From NCBI GenBank assembly GCA_030765045.1, contig CM060964.1:139852868-139916867 (forward strand): a stretch of DNA of 64,000 nucleotides, in the 5' to 3' direction. Position numbers and translations under genes: made by a program. Source of the stretch: Tenodera sinensis. Taxonomy: Eukaryota; Arthropoda; Insecta; Mantodea; Mantidae. Below, one piece after another: positions 32,331-43,740 of this stretch (the stretch's first letter is position 1; every line of letters starts with the position of its first letter). The notes beneath the pieces are model-generated. The model was not told where the DNA came from and made no database searches. It worked only from the letters and a program-made list of their open reading frames with translations.

Positions 32331-33987
32331 TTGAGTTCTTTTCTTCTGTATTTCATGTTTTGTAGAAAGCCACTTTGGAATACTGAGATGTTTGACAACA
32401 ATGTTATATCCATTGCTTGCAGGTGAGAAAATGTTTGATAGCTTAAGTCAGTGTTCCTGCATGTTGTTGTCAGAAATGTTATACAATTAAGAAATTGATA
32501 TTAACTTTGTTAGTGATATTTTGACTGTCAAGATAGTTATTTTTTAGTTTTGTCGATGAAATGTTAAATGAATGCAGTCAGAACCAAGATACAATTTTTT
32601 AACTTTGAACAAAAGCAGGAAAATAATTGTTTTCACTTCAGTGTTTCCTTATATACACTTATTACCCAAACAGTTGCAGTTTATAACCATCAGACACAAA
32701 AGTATTCCCATATTTATGAAAGCAATCAATGAAAACGAATAAAATTAAAATTGGTGTTTTTGCTTCATTTAAAGACATGCAACGAAACAAAACAGACAAT
32801 ATTATTTAAACATATCATAAGTGAGACTAATAGCTGCATTATCTTCTTTTTATTCAGATGTGCAATGACAGGATTTTAAAGTAATTCATATTGTCAGTGA
32901 TGCTCTTCAGACTGTACATTAGAATATGTGATGGTGAACAATTACAGATCTCGAAGGTGCATGCAAGTTCCATTTTCCATAATGCTCATTTATACCAAAG
33001 AGAAGTATTAAACTGTGGCAAAATGAGAACCCCATAAAAAGATGAAAATGAAGTTAAAGATAAGTCATATACTCCAATGTGACCTGGTTATGTATCAGAT
33101 GAATTATGATGCCATGAAAGCTATGCATAAAGGTACTTTCTGTGCTTAAATAAGTGTTCACAGACTAAAACGGTATTGTAGTTTATCACTGTTCTCTGTG
33201 CATAGAATCAGCTCTGGTTCTGATGACATCTGTATCAGTTCCACCCAGTATTTTCATACTTTACTGATTAAGGGGATGTGGTAGTTTTGTCCACGTTGAG
33301 TGCTCAGAATATAGAACGTTTTAAGCCTCTGTTTTTGAAACTATTATGTGTACAAGTATATATAATTTTGCCATGATGTAAAGCAAATTAAGATGATTTT
33401 TATCCTAATAGTAGTAAATAGCACTTGTTTTTTTTTTTTTTTTAAGGTTTTATGTCCTTTTTAAAAGTTTTATATGTTGTAAACAACCTTTCTGTGACAA
33501 ATTCCAGCACAGATTTGATCCATATGTCATATATTAGTTAAAACGAAAACATTTTGTAGCTTTGTGTCCACAAAATTTTAACATTTTGCAAAACATAATT
33601 TAAAATGAAAAAATCAAAAGACAGTGATTCATAATTTTGCCTGGAAATTGTAACATCTGTCATTAAAAATGTACAGTAACAATTTCATTAAAATACCTTA
33701 AATAATTTCTGAGAAATGCAAGCCTGAATGAGTACATGCTAAATTAAAAAAAAAATGTACTGTTAGAAAAATATTCTAAAAATTAACATGTAGCACAATT
33801 ATTTTCCATTCTAAGCATTAAAGTAACTTTAATTGGCTTTGCGTTGTGACAGAATTCAATATAATTATCTGTAGTATTTTGAATAATACAAGAACTTAAA
33901 AATTTATATATAATCTGACCACTTGAAGCTACCCAATCTGCATATGGTGACATATTTATGATTGCTTTATATTTTCATTTATTCTAG
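32331..33987 (+). other. Intron before scrib exon 4, no gene seen
   Basis: AT-rich DNA with a T run at 33428-33443 and a TTTATTCTAG acceptor at its end. Nothing else recognised. Confidence 0.5.
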
Positions 33988-34081
33988 ACAAAGCACTGTG
34001 CAGGCTGCTACTTTACCTAGCTTAGGTAGTGTCAGGACAGCTAAAGCTGAACGGAGGTTCAAGGAGAAACTGCAACAAGAG
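33988..34081 (+). CDS. scrib: scrib coding exon 4 of 7 in window
   Basis: The acceptor is TTTATTCTAG and the donor GTATGT. The first base completes the Arg codon from exon 3 (VPR-R), then QSTVQAATLPSLGSVRTAKA and ERRFKEKLQQE. Scribble proteins have a TLPSLGS.RTAKAERR segment followed by the ELSPAEQRAL region, and this exon provides it. It ends in phase 0. A hAT element begins 55 bases after the donor. Confidence 0.88.
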
Positions 34082-34416
34082 GTATGTCAATATGTCCAAT
34101 GTCATATAGGTATATAATTTACTTATTAGTGATAAATAGGGCTCAGATTGTTTGGTAAATACATATTTTGTTTGCATCCTAGTATAAACTTGAAACTTAC
34201 TTTAATGTCCTGGATATTTACACCAGAGTAAGGGTTTTAAATTTTATTTCACATAAAAATGCATATTTTCTGATTTGTTTATGTAAATAAATATTTTCGG
34301 ATTTTCACATAAATTACACAAAAATCGCATAAAGGTAACATTTTTAAAATAATTTTCACGTAAATCATGTAAAAGCAGCAGCAAATTTTTTAACAAGTCA
34401 CCATCCACTTCTTTAA

Positions 34417-36987
34417 CCCTTTGCTGTGCATACAGTATTAGCGAGTTGTTCTCCCAATAGGCTTGTGTCCCTTTAAATTCTGAACTGCTAGTGCAGATAT
34501 TAAACTAAAAGTGATCTATATACTTGCACAATTACAGTATCTTTTACTGGCTGAAATAATGTGTTTAATTAATAACTTTGGTTTGCAGTAAATAAGATAT
34601 AAGTTTATAATGGAAAAAATCAACCCCATTGAAGGGAAACATATGCACCCCTTTGTAACACATTTTTAATATTCCACAATATTAAAGGAATTAAATTCTG
34701 CTACTTTAGATGATTAAAAACCAGACCAAAACATCCTAAACTTAGCTAAGATAAATTAAAATAATTTCTGCAACTTTTTATGGTACTCACCCTAAAATGT
34801 TTACATCCCTGCCATTGTTATATTGAAGATATTGAATCTGGTCCATAAAATCTTATTCACACTATTCTGTTGCACAATAAAAATGTTCTGTATACACTTA
34901 TGCTTATTAATGTTTTAGTATGTACACCCTGTGTTAGTTTTGAATTTCCAGCCCCCTTGCTTGATGATAAATGAGGAAACACCCAATTCTACACAAGGCA
35001 AAGCCACACTGTGTGCATTTGTACTGTGACTGTATGCCACAGCCGGATTGTGTTTTCCTTTTCTTCACGATACACTGTGCACACGATTTTATCCGGCCTG
35101 GAGTTTTTACGAGGGTGTGAAGAGAACTGGGTGCAGGGGTAGCAGAAGGTAGGCTACGCTGAAATCCTACTCGCTTGCAGGACATGAAGTTTGCGATTAG
35201 CTGTCGCACTAAATTCTGCCTGTAGTGAAGAAGTCTGTTGCCATGAGATGTAGAAGCAGGTCTGTTTGAAATATCATATATTATAAAACTATTAACAATG
35301 GCAACATTCACTACAAAATGGAACAAGTATTTCCATTTTTTTTATGGCCCACCGATACTGTAACACTCCCTCCTTTGGTCCACAAGATCGATCCCTGCCA
35401 TATTATGTATGTAATTTATCACTGCATTAGGACAAGGTACTTTTATTTGTTCTCTTCCCCTGCCACTCTTCCTTTCTACCTCTCCATCTGTTCTAGGATT
35501 GGAATTGGTGGATAATAAAAGAACGTCCCTGTTTATTATGCCAAACTACTGCAGTTACACCTTCATGTTGCAGTTTGCAAGATTCACCACTTTTCAGTTT
35601 CAATTGTTTTGGCTTAGAAAACTGTTTTGGCTAGTCTTTCCTTCCAGCATGAGTTGTACCACATGCATATGTCTTCTTCTCTAAAAGTAATTTCATTAAC
35701 CGCGTGGAAGTAAAAAAATTATCAAAGTAAATATGTGTGCCACAATCCCCTGTATTCTCACACATGTCTAAAACCACCTGTTCTCCAAATAAATCGCTGT
35801 TTCTTGCCTCTTTTTTTTCCCTAGATTGGTTTTACAGGTCAGTAAATAGCCACTTTTACTGTCTGCAATACCCCATGCCTTTGTCCCCCACTTTGTACGT
35901 TTAGCGGGTATGTATTGTTTCAAAGAGCAGCAGCCTTTGAAACCTTTCATCGCTTCATCATCAGAGAGATCATGATTTGGTTTGTAGACATTTGTAAACT
36001 TTTTGATTATATCTAAAGCAGGTAGTGCCCTATACAGATAATCATAAGAATCTACCCCTAATTGTGGTTTTTGCAGATTTGGCATTCAGGTGAAGATATT
36101 GTGATATCTTTTTAAAGCAGAGCAAGGTCATTGTTTGTCTTACAATTGGACAAACACAAAAACCCCCAAAAAGTAATCCCTAATTTCAGGTAAATCCACC
36201 ATCCCCATATGTATCAAAATATCTGAATGGGCCTGTATCTCCCTTGAATTTGTTTCTTCCCATTTTGGATCTGCCTTTTTAGCTTGAATCTGAGCTGCAT
36301 ACCTATTGGTTTCCTCTGCAATTTTGCCGCAAAAGCTAGTATCTATAAAAAGTTAAAAATAATCTATTTCTGGACTTCCTGGAGGAATACAATGATTTAC
36401 ACCTGCAGGGGATGAGAATGCTTCTAACTCATTGTAAGTCAAATTGAAGGTCCACTGTGCAGGTAGTAATTTAGTTTTAGTTTGCTTTGCATTAATTTTA
36501 GCCACCTGTTCTGCTACCTGTTCCTCAATGCCTTCACTGTCACTTTTCCTTGTCACTGTCTTCCTCTAACTCACCAAACCAAGATTCGTCGGAGCTACTT
36601 TCGTGATCTAATTCCTCATAAACTGCTGCAAGTATTTCCTCATCTGTTACCAATACCTTATCACTACACTGCTTTCTAGCCCATTATGTACGTGGAACAG
36701 CCTCCATGGTACTGAATTAGCTAAAAACGCATCAGGAAACTGCACACTTGCACAACTGCACTTAGCTCTAAGAAGTGTTATTTATAGCTTGGTATTAGTT
36801 TCTTTCACATTTCAAATGCTGTAACAGTGCAAAAGGAGAATTTTTACATTGACACAGCTAAAAGCTAGGGTCTGCATAAGCAGAACCCATAGGAAACGAT
36901 GATCAAGGTTACTACGTTCTATTACGCTGTGCGTGGCAGGCCATTTATCATTTCACTACACTTTACTACACTATGCGCTGCAAAGGG
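34417..36987 (-). mobile_element. piggyBac-like element (TTAA target) nested in the hAT
   Basis: The left end CCCTTTGCTGTGCATA and the reverse complement of the right end, CCCTTTGCAGCGCATA, match at 14 of 16 bases. TTAA flanks both sides (34413-34416, 36988-36991). The 2,571-bp body holds a full but broken piggyBac transposase on the minus strand. Oddly, the 16 bases CCATCCACTTCTTTAA occur on the left (34401-34416) and again to the right of the right TTAA (36992-37007). Confidence 0.92.
34930..36707 (-). pseudogene. piggyBac-like transposase, several stops, one catalytic Asp changed
   Basis: The start is at 36707 (MEAVPRT, then an immediate stop), followed by an acidic region (ELDHESSSDESWFGELEED). 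The DDE domain begins with LSDDEAMKGFKGCCSLKQYI (first Asp, about 35985). It continues with CGTHIYFDNFFTSTRLMKLL (second Asp, about 35735) and THAGRKD-stop. The third site reads TAVVWHNKQGRSFI (about 35545), where Asn stands in place of Asp. The C-terminal cysteine-rich domain is complete (CAQCIVKKRKTQSG, YKCTQCGFALCRIGCFLIYH; about 34990-35090). Length is normal for the family, but it cannot be active. Confidence 0.88.
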
Positions 36988-37319
36988 TTAACCATCCACT
37001 TCTTTAAGGCTCAATTATGTAGGCTGGATGTCGCAATTTGTTATTCATTATGAGAAGAACTGATATATCAGGTATAGTGTCCCTTCAGTTGGAAGAAAAT
37101 ATAAGCATTGTGGTTACTCTAACTACATGAGCCTGCAAGATATGAACAGCGAATTCCTCCGCTGCACCTGTTATCGCTTCACAATCTGGCTAGTATATGC
37201 ACTGAAACTCAATAGTTAAATTTAGTCAGTTGTGAATCCACAGAGATTATACAATATTCTAGTTGTGCTGTGTTGGGAAATTACATATCGACAGTTTTGG
37301 GTTCACAGTGGATTAAGGA

Positions 37320-37830
37320 TGACTGGAGTGAAAAGTAGTGCAATTGCCACAAAATGCAGTGAAAATTAAAAGCCACTGTGTTAAGAATGGAATTCGCATA
37401 CTTTTCTGCAAATCTTGGTTTCCTCTGTGATTCCATAAAGAAACTGGAATCAATAGGAATGTCTTTGGTAGAAGCAGTTCAAGTAGTACAGGATGTGGAA
37501 AAAAAACTTGAGGTTCTTTTTGATCCTGCAGCACAAACCCTAAAAAGAAAGTGCAAGGGAGTGTTTGAAAATAATAGTGGATTTAACAGTCTATAAAATT
37601 TCAAATGTGTTGGGTGGGCAACTTGAAATTATTGATGCCAATGTGAGTGACATAACATGTTATAATGATGTTAGACTGACTTCTTGTGACGTGAAATGAT
37701 CATTTTCGAAATTCAAGACATTTTTTGTGACAATCGTCAAATCTTTCGAGATGGGAAATTTGAGGAATCATGTGGTCTGTACTGTAATTCTATAGTACTT
37801 GGTGATCCATTCCAAGAATAATGTCTGGTG
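37320..37830 (+). pseudogene. hAT-type transposase C-terminus
   Basis: The frame from 37378 gives EFAYFSANLGFLCDSIKKLE, IGMSLVEAVQVVQDVEKKLE and CKGVFENNSGFNSL. A second frame then gives NVLGGQLEIID and TSCDVK.SFSKFKTFFVTIV. The last block matches the TSvDVERSFS.yK..l.dRR dimerisation signature of a common insect hAT group. It is separated from its N-terminal half by deletion and by the nested piggyBac. Confidence 0.7.
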
Positions 37831-38000
37831 AGTAATAGGTACATTTATATTAGGTAGTTCAGCCATTCAGATCTTAAATATATTTTGTTTTAGCACATAT
37901 TTTTTTTACATTTTAGCACATATTTTCGACATCTTTAGCGCATAAAAAATAAATATTTTCCAAGACTTTAGCACCTAAAAATCCAAGCCCTAGTGATAAA

Positions 38001-38689
38001 TCAAGAAAAATTGTTGTCTCTTGGACTGAGCGTTTATTCTATACCAAGCCATAACTAAAAAGTAATACACATAGTTTACATAATATTTTGTTATCTATAT
38101 TGACATAACTAGTGACCATGATTATATATATATATTTTTAAGTGCATTTTGGAACATTTCTCTAAAGCCTTAATTTTAAATGTTGTTGTTGTTGTTGGCT
38201 AATGCTGGATTTCTGACATTGAAGTCATTAATCCTCTTGCTCTCCAATATTTTTCACTGATGGATGGGGCATTAGAATAAATAATTTTAAATGTATCTAC
38301 AAACATTTTTCTACCCACCATTTCATTATCAATTTTAAGACATTTTCACTTAAGTCCAACCTCCATTATTCTGTCGCTGAATGGTCAGTATGCAAACTTA
38401 CTTTAAAAAATAATGAGCCACTGCAAGATTCAAAGTTGCCGATACAAAGCTCTGCACATGCTCATCGTGGAGTAGCCTTAGTGCACAAGGTAACAGTAAT
38501 GAAACTGAACTTTATATACTTAACACTGTTTAGATTCTAAAATGTGCTCTACTAATGTATGTAAGGTTATTTCTAACAACAAACAAGGCCTCTAAGAGCT
38601 GAAATAAGAGGTTCATTGATAGATGTAATGTCTTGCAAGAAAGTGCAAACATGATGGCTACACATATGGAAGGCACAATGCCAAGAGCA
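38001..38689 (+). other. Intron stretch, nothing recognised
   Basis: AT-rich. It has a short GTT repeat near 38181-38196 and no other structure. Confidence 0.5.
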
Positions 38690-38760
38690 GGAATAGTGTA
38701 GATAGTTAATGCCCATGGCTGTAAGACAGAGCTCTAGGTTTGAATCCCAGCACAATAAGA
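38690..38760 (+). mobile_element. tRNA-like SINE head fragment
   Basis: TAGTGTAGATAGTTAATGCC followed by a B-box-like GGTTTGAATCCCAGC at tRNA spacing. There is no SINE body that I can match to the other copies, and no intact cloverleaf. Confidence 0.45.
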
Positions 38761-38919
38761 ATATCCTTATTTTTTTTTCCCTCTCTTAAAGTATTCAATT
38801 AAGTCTTAGAATGCTAGAGTGATGTTGCGACACCTTACAGAATATACCTGAACTTTCAATGCACAAGAGGGCCCTCTCACAGTTGTTTGTGCCATTACCC
38901 TTCATAATAGCAGACAGAC

Positions 38920-39560
38920 AACAGCTATGTTACCAACTCATTGGTCTGATTTGCGTAGGTTATTCTGCATTGAGGGTCGCTGCAACAGTCAGAGTCTCAT
39001 TGTCAACTGCTAAAACATGGGCTAAACAATTTTGTGAGCAAGGTGCAGTTACAAACTGACCATGTCCTGGATGTCCACACATCTCTACAGAGAAATAGGA
39101 TGCCACCTTGTTGAGTCAAGCAGAAGTGCACCTGTTTAGAACAGTTTTTTCACTGAAGAAGACATCCAACTTTCTTGGCTCCATATGCTTCATAGGGATG
39201 TATTTTAGAGAGTGTGGAATATGGTCTTGTCAAGCTGCAAAGAGGCAAATCTTAACAGAACAACATATTATAGACCGTTAAGTACATGCTACTCCATTAG
39301 AACTTCTATTGGACAAATGTGGTTTTCTCAAAGTAATTGCCGCAAATTACAATGATGGTCCTGTCTGTGTCTATCATTTGGATAATCACCGATACGACAA
39401 GTGCTTCATGAGATGACAGAACAGGTCGGGTCGCATGTTGCTGGTAGATGTCATACAAGGGGGCAGGACCACTAGGATGCATCCATGGTTGGTTTACAGT
39501 GAATGTTGTTGGAAGACATTGGACCAAAGCTGCATTAAATACTAAGTATACTGTTGTGAA
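38920..39560 (+). pseudogene. Tc1-like transposase relic
   Basis: The N-terminal helix-turn-helix is readable (LICVGYSALRVAATVRVSLS followed by TAKTWAKQF). Further on NDGPVCVYHLDNHRYDKCFM and QNRSGRMLLVDVIQGG match the DGRV.VYRP....Y....V..V..SGR.SV.VWG region of IS630-type transposases. Multiple stops and frame changes lie between them. Confidence 0.65.
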
Positions 39561-40159
39561 TTGACCATTACTTTAAATTAAATTATGCTGTAAGTTTTCA
39601 AGTTGTACAAAACTACAGTTGGTGCTAAAAGAACATGATTCATTAATTTCAATCCTGTGTTAAAAAAAAAAAAAAAGAATTATTCTACACATTCCTGTAG
39701 AAGTTATGCTACAGCAATATGCATTTTTCCATTTTTTGTTAATTGTAGACACCAAGTTAATAGAAAAGGACAAAATTAGTGACAGTTAAGGGAAAATTTC
39801 TTGCTGTAAACATAGGGCTAGTCATCCTTACTGCTAAGTATTTTCCACTTTGTTGACAGATATTAGCACTTGCATGAGAGAGTATTGTAATTTGAAGTAG
39901 GGTATACTACATTACTTCCTAAAACTGATTTAAGGTATTCTATGTTTTTTCATGGCTTGGGGGGGAGGGATTTCCTTGTATCCATACATATTGCAGTGTA
40001 AATATTTGGCTGCTTAAAGACAATTTATGCTGTAATTTTGCAGTCCATGTGTATTGTAATATAAAATTAGATGTGTATGTGACAACTTAAGACAACTACT
40101 TCTAAATAATTGATTGTGCACAAAATTTGAAAATAGACAGAAATAGAGTTTGTGTATAT
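39561..40159 (+). other. Intron stretch before the mariner, no gene seen
   Basis: AT-rich, with an A run at 39661-39675 and a G run near 39958-39967. Confidence 0.5.
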
Positions 40160-40161
40160 TA

Positions 40162-40188
40162 CGAGGGCCATTCAGAAAGTAACCTCCG
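40162..40188 (+). repeat. mariner TIR (3' end of the transposase side)
   Basis: 27 bases, pairing with 41471-41497 with one mismatch. Confidence 0.95.
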
Positions 40189-40260
40189 GTTGATTGCAAA
40201 AAATTCACCAAGTTAAATAAAAATATTTTAATATATACATCTTACAACTACATCTTTGCA

Positions 40261-41349
40261 CTATTTTTCTACATAGTCTCCATAACGATTGAGGCACTTA
40301 TCGTATCTGTTCACAAGCTTTGAAATTTCTTCTGCATAAAAATCACCCGCTTGTGCCTGGAGCCAGCCTGTGACCGCATCTTTGAGCTCTTCGTCGTCAT
40401 CAAACCGCTGGGACCCGAGCCATTTCTTCATATGCATGAAGAGGTGATAATCGCTTGGCGCCAGATCTGGGCTGTAAGGTGGATGGTTGACAACGTCCCA
40501 CTTGAAGGACTCAAAGAGGGCTGTTGTTCTGCGAGCAGAGTGAGGACGGGCGTTATCATTCAAAAAAACGATACCGGAAGTCAGCATACCACGGTGTTTG
40601 CTCTGTATAGCCCGTCGTAATTTTTTTAGTGTTTCACAGTACACGTCTTGATTAATGGTCGTCTCACGTTCCATGAATTCAACCAACAACACCCCTTTTG
40701 CATCCCAAAACACTGTTGCCATCAATTTTCGGGCAGAAAAATCTTGCCGGGCTTTTATTGGTTTGGTAGGCGAATTTGAATGTGCCCACATCTTTGATTG
40801 TTCCTTTGTCTCAGGGTTCACGTACTTAATCCAGGTTTCGTCCCCTGTCACGATTCTGTTTAACAATGGTTCACCTTCGTCCTCATAACGTGACAGAAAG
40901 TTTAATGCAGAGGCCATTCTTTGAGTTTTGTGGTGGTCGGTAAGAATTTTGGGCACCCATCGTGCACAGAACTTACGGTAACCCAATCTTGCTGTCACTA
41001 TCTCGTACAAGAGAGTCTTAGAAATCTGTGGAAAATCAGTAGACAACTCCGACATTGTGAAACGTCGGTTTTCACGAACTTTTGCATCAACTGTCTGAAC
41101 GAGTTCGTCCGTCACCAATGATGGTCTACCACTCCTCTCTTCATCATGAACGTTTTCTTGTCCACTTTTAAATAAGCGTACCCATTCACGGACCACTCCT
41201 TCACTCATAACTCTTGGTCCGTACACGGCACAAAGCTCACGATGAATAGCTGCTGCAGAATATCCTTTGGCTGTAAAAAACCTTATAACAGCACGCACTT
41301 CACATTTGGCGGGGTTTTCTATTGCAGCACACATTTCAAACGGCCACAA
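40261..41349 (-). CDS. mariner transposase (DD34D), apparently intact
   Basis: 362 codons, close to the usual mariner length of about 345-350. The paired DNA-binding region is at residues 8-110 (IENPAKCEVRAVIRFFTAKG; SEGVVREWVRLFKSG; ERSGRPSL). The catalytic domain has IVTGDETWIKYVNPETKEQS (first Asp), GIVFLNDNARPHSA (second Asp) and HPPYSPDLAPSDYHLFMHMK (third Asp, 34 residues after the second). The linker WVPKILTDHHKTQR matches the WVPH.LT..QK.. motif. The first Met gives MWPFEMCAAIENP; the second Met (residue 6) is as likely a start. All hallmark residues are present and there is no stop. Activity is inferred, not shown. The gene runs opposite to scrib. Confidence 0.95.
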   Translation of the reverse strand: MWPFEMCAAIENPAKCEVRAVIRFFTAKGYSAAAIHRELCAVYGPRVMSEGVVREWVRLFKSGQENVHDEERSGRPSLVTDELVQTVDAKVRENRRFTMSELSTDFPQISKTLLYEIVTARLGYRKFCARWVPKILTDHHKTQRMASALNFLSRYEDEGEPLLNRIVTGDETWIKYVNPETKEQSKMWAHSNSPTKPIKARQDFSARKLMATVFWDAKGVLLVEFMERETTINQDVYCETLKKLRRAIQSKHRGMLTSGIVFLNDNARPHSARRTTALFESFKWDVVNHPPYSPDLAPSDYHLFMHMKKWLGSQRFDDDEELKDAVTGWLQAQAGDFYAEEISKLVNRYDKCLNRYGDYVEK

Positions 41350-41470
41350 ACACTAAACTAGCGCAGGTACGACGTTCACTCGACCACGGCTTGAGTGCCG
41401 ACTGACCTGCTGAGTGCGTGAATGCACAGATGGTGTCGCTACTCCCCCCACTACCCGCACTGTGACCGAT

Positions 41471-41497
41471 CGGAGGTTACTTTCTGAACGGCCCTCG
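41471..41497 (-). repeat. mariner TIR (5' end of the transposase side)
   Basis: 27 bases matching the reverse complement of 40162-40188 with a single mismatch, followed by TA. Confidence 0.95.
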
Positions 41498-41552
41498 TAT
41501 CAAAACTTCTGGTGAGGTTGGATAGTGCTTTATGTAAGACATTTATTTGCAG

Positions 41553-41663
41553 GGACTAATAGCAGATGAGGAAGAAAGAGAACTTTCTCCTGCCGAGCAG
41601 AGAGCTTTAAAAGCAGAAAAACGTGCAGCTTGGAGACAGGCCAGATTAAAATCCTTAGAGCAG
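41553..41663 (+). CDS. scrib: scrib coding exon 5 of 7 in window (most conserved)
   Basis: The acceptor is TTTATTTGCAG and the donor GTATGA. 37 complete codons: GLIADEEERELSPAEQRALK, then AEKRAAWRQARLKSLEQ. The ELSP.E.RAL.AEKRA.WR.AR.KSLEQDAL.AQMV block is the diagnostic C-terminal conserved region of scribble from flies to mammals as I remember it. It continues directly into DALQAQMV in the next exon. This is the strongest evidence for the gene's identity. It is predicted to form a long charged helix. Confidence 0.93.
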
Positions 41664-41859
41664 GTATGATGTTCAGTTTTAGCAAAATTATGGGAAAATT
41701 TGAATATATAGTCATATTCTGTGTGTTTAATGATATATTTAGGAAAAGAGTACTACACCTACTTTTCATACTTTTTTAACCTGCCCTTTTCATTACCAAT
41801 AACATGTTAAGTGCTATTGACTTTTCTTTTAGCTGATCCCTAATGACCAAGTTGTTGAT

Positions 41860-41904
<45 letters not shown>

Positions 41905-43340
41905 CTTTTAGCTGATTATTCTCCTAAGCAACTTCATTGAGCTTCTAGTTAAGGGAAGTCATAGTTTCTAAATGACCTTGAGAAAGTTGCAAGAAGATAA
42001 GGTCTGGCACTAGCCTTAATGTGATGCTGTAACTAAGTTTCATGTCGTTTGTGAACTCATAGCTTAAATGATTATATGGGATGAAACAATTTTCAGCATT
42101 AGAGAACACCCATGGTGAATTTGTAAACACCTTAAGCAAGATGATTTGAAAGATAAATGATGAATGAATATTTCAAACTATGCTGTCACAATGATTTGTT
42201 ATATTTTTGACTACTCGGAGCTCCACGTAAGTTATTGTGCGAACTGCTAAGATTCTTCTCTCCCACTCTTTCTGTGTAATGTATACACGTCATTTGATTT
42301 TAGAGCAGTAATAAAACTTTTTATCTGGATTGTCAGAATAAATTAAAACATACAGGAAAGATTTGAGTTGAGATAAAACTTGCCATTAAATGTGTGTAAC
42401 TGCTAGCATATAGGGTAAGATTGTGTAATTCTGTGATAGTTTTGAATAAGTGTTGTTTAATGGTCATAAATGGACAAAAGTCATTTAAAAATGATTCAAG
42501 AACACAATTAGAATGTTCTAGAACATATTTTACCTGATTGAGAATTAAAAAGTTGTATAAGTATGCTAAAAAATTTTAGAAATAAAGTTTGTGGCAATGG
42601 CTCCTAAATGCGTGATAGGATTCCTAAATCCGTGATAGTGGTATCATAATTCTCTGATTTCAAAAACAATGATCATGTATGTACATTGATTCTCCTGACC
42701 TTCATCTACGTTACAAAATATAAACCGTTATTAACATTATTGCCCTTATATTTACCTCCAATTAATTGTTTGAAATTAATTGAAAATTTTGTTTCGACAG
42801 GGAGTCCAATGCACACAAAATCTTGATCGTTTCATCATCATCATTGAACAACATATTCCAAAGCCATTTCCTTTCTCAGCATTTGCTGAGAAAGGAAAGT
42901 AGAACTGTTCAGCTATCTGTTGGATACTTCATAACTACTAACTATTGTATACTAAAAGCATGGAAGGAAACTGAATTAGGGTTATCTTGGAATTAGACAT
43001 CTTTACCCTACAGACGATGAGTATGTTATAGGTGGACCATATACTGCAGTAGTAGATGTATACCTGGCTGTGGCTGATAGTGCAGGATTGTTGTTAACAA
43101 ACAGAAGATAAAATATATGACCTCTCTTAAGCATTATGTTGGTATACAAGAAGAAAGTTGCTGATGGCAGACAGAAGGAGGCAGATGTATCGCAAAAGTT
43201 ACCTTGTGCGAGAAGAAAATGGGTGTTTTTCTAGAGATCTATTGGTCCAGAATTGCCCTGTGTAATGCGTAAAGCAACCTTTTGAAAGGTGGAGGTCTTG
43301 GATGTTTAACAGTTCTCTTGTAGTACTCCTTTGTTTTGGT
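41664..43340 (+). other. scrib intron, no gene seen
   Basis: About 1.7 kb with a GAT microsatellite (41860-41904) and a short perfect hairpin (42867-42898: 15-bp stem, 2-base loop, TTTCCTTTCTCAGCA and its complement). No coding frame recognised. Confidence 0.5.
41860..41904 (+). repeat. (GAT)n microsatellite
   Basis: About 15 uninterrupted GAT units. Confidence 0.95.
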
Positions 43341-43349
43341 AATGATGCA

Positions 43350-43740
43350 GATAATAACGGGTGATCCAAAAGACTCTGAACCAGCTGCGCTGTGTTCTAT
43401 CTGTATTCATCCTCGGTGTCAACTGCTGCTGTCATAGAACAGCACAAATGAAACCATATAACATTTTTAAAACTACTTTAAAAGGTTTTACTTAGCAATT
43501 TTATTAACGGAGATGCTGAAACTGGCCACCATCGTCATCCATACATTTTTGGCACCTATTTAGGAAATTATCCATCACTTCCATAGTTCACGTTGAGAAA
43601 TGCTGGCAATTTCCTGATGGATATTTGGTTTAATTCTTCCAGGGTGTGTGGGTATGTCTTGTACACTTTATGCTTCCCCAGAGATAGAAATCGCAGATCA
43701 CCTCGAAATCTTTCTGCAAATCACACTTTCACTTGAGTTG
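43350..43740 (-). pseudogene. IS630/mariner-type transposon end with transposase tail
   Basis: On the minus strand a frame near 43710-43500 reads DLRFLSLGKHKVYKTYPHTL EELNQISI, then VPKMYG.RWWPVSAS. It matches the VYKT.P.TLEELK...... V....GGHFEHL tail of a common arthropod group. A GGGTGATCCAAAAGACTCTG sequence at about 43360 could be its terminal repeat. The rest of the element is absent or unreadable. Confidence 0.5.

Larger units (their letters stand above)
34137..37992 (+). mobile_element. hAT element with perfect 8-bp TSD, split by piggyBac
   Basis: GTGATAAA lies at 34129-34136 and 37993-38000. The left end TAGGGCTCAGATTGTTTGGT and the reverse complement of the right end, TAGGGCTTGGATTTTTAGGT, match at 15-16 of 20 positions. 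Removing the nested piggyBac leaves about 1.28 kb with a transposase C-terminus near the right end. The element is therefore itself a deleted copy. Confidence 0.88.
40162..41497 (-). mobile_element. Complete mariner element with TA duplication
   Basis: The terminal 27 bases (CGAGGGCCATTCAGAAAGTA... and the reverse complement of the right end, CGAGGGCCGTTCAGAAAGTA...) differ at one position. TA flanks the element at 40160-40161 and 41498-41499. The 1,336-bp body encodes an unbroken transposase on the minus strand. Near-identical ends plus an intact gene mean a recent insertion. The right end lies 55 bases before scrib exon 5. Confidence 0.97.
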
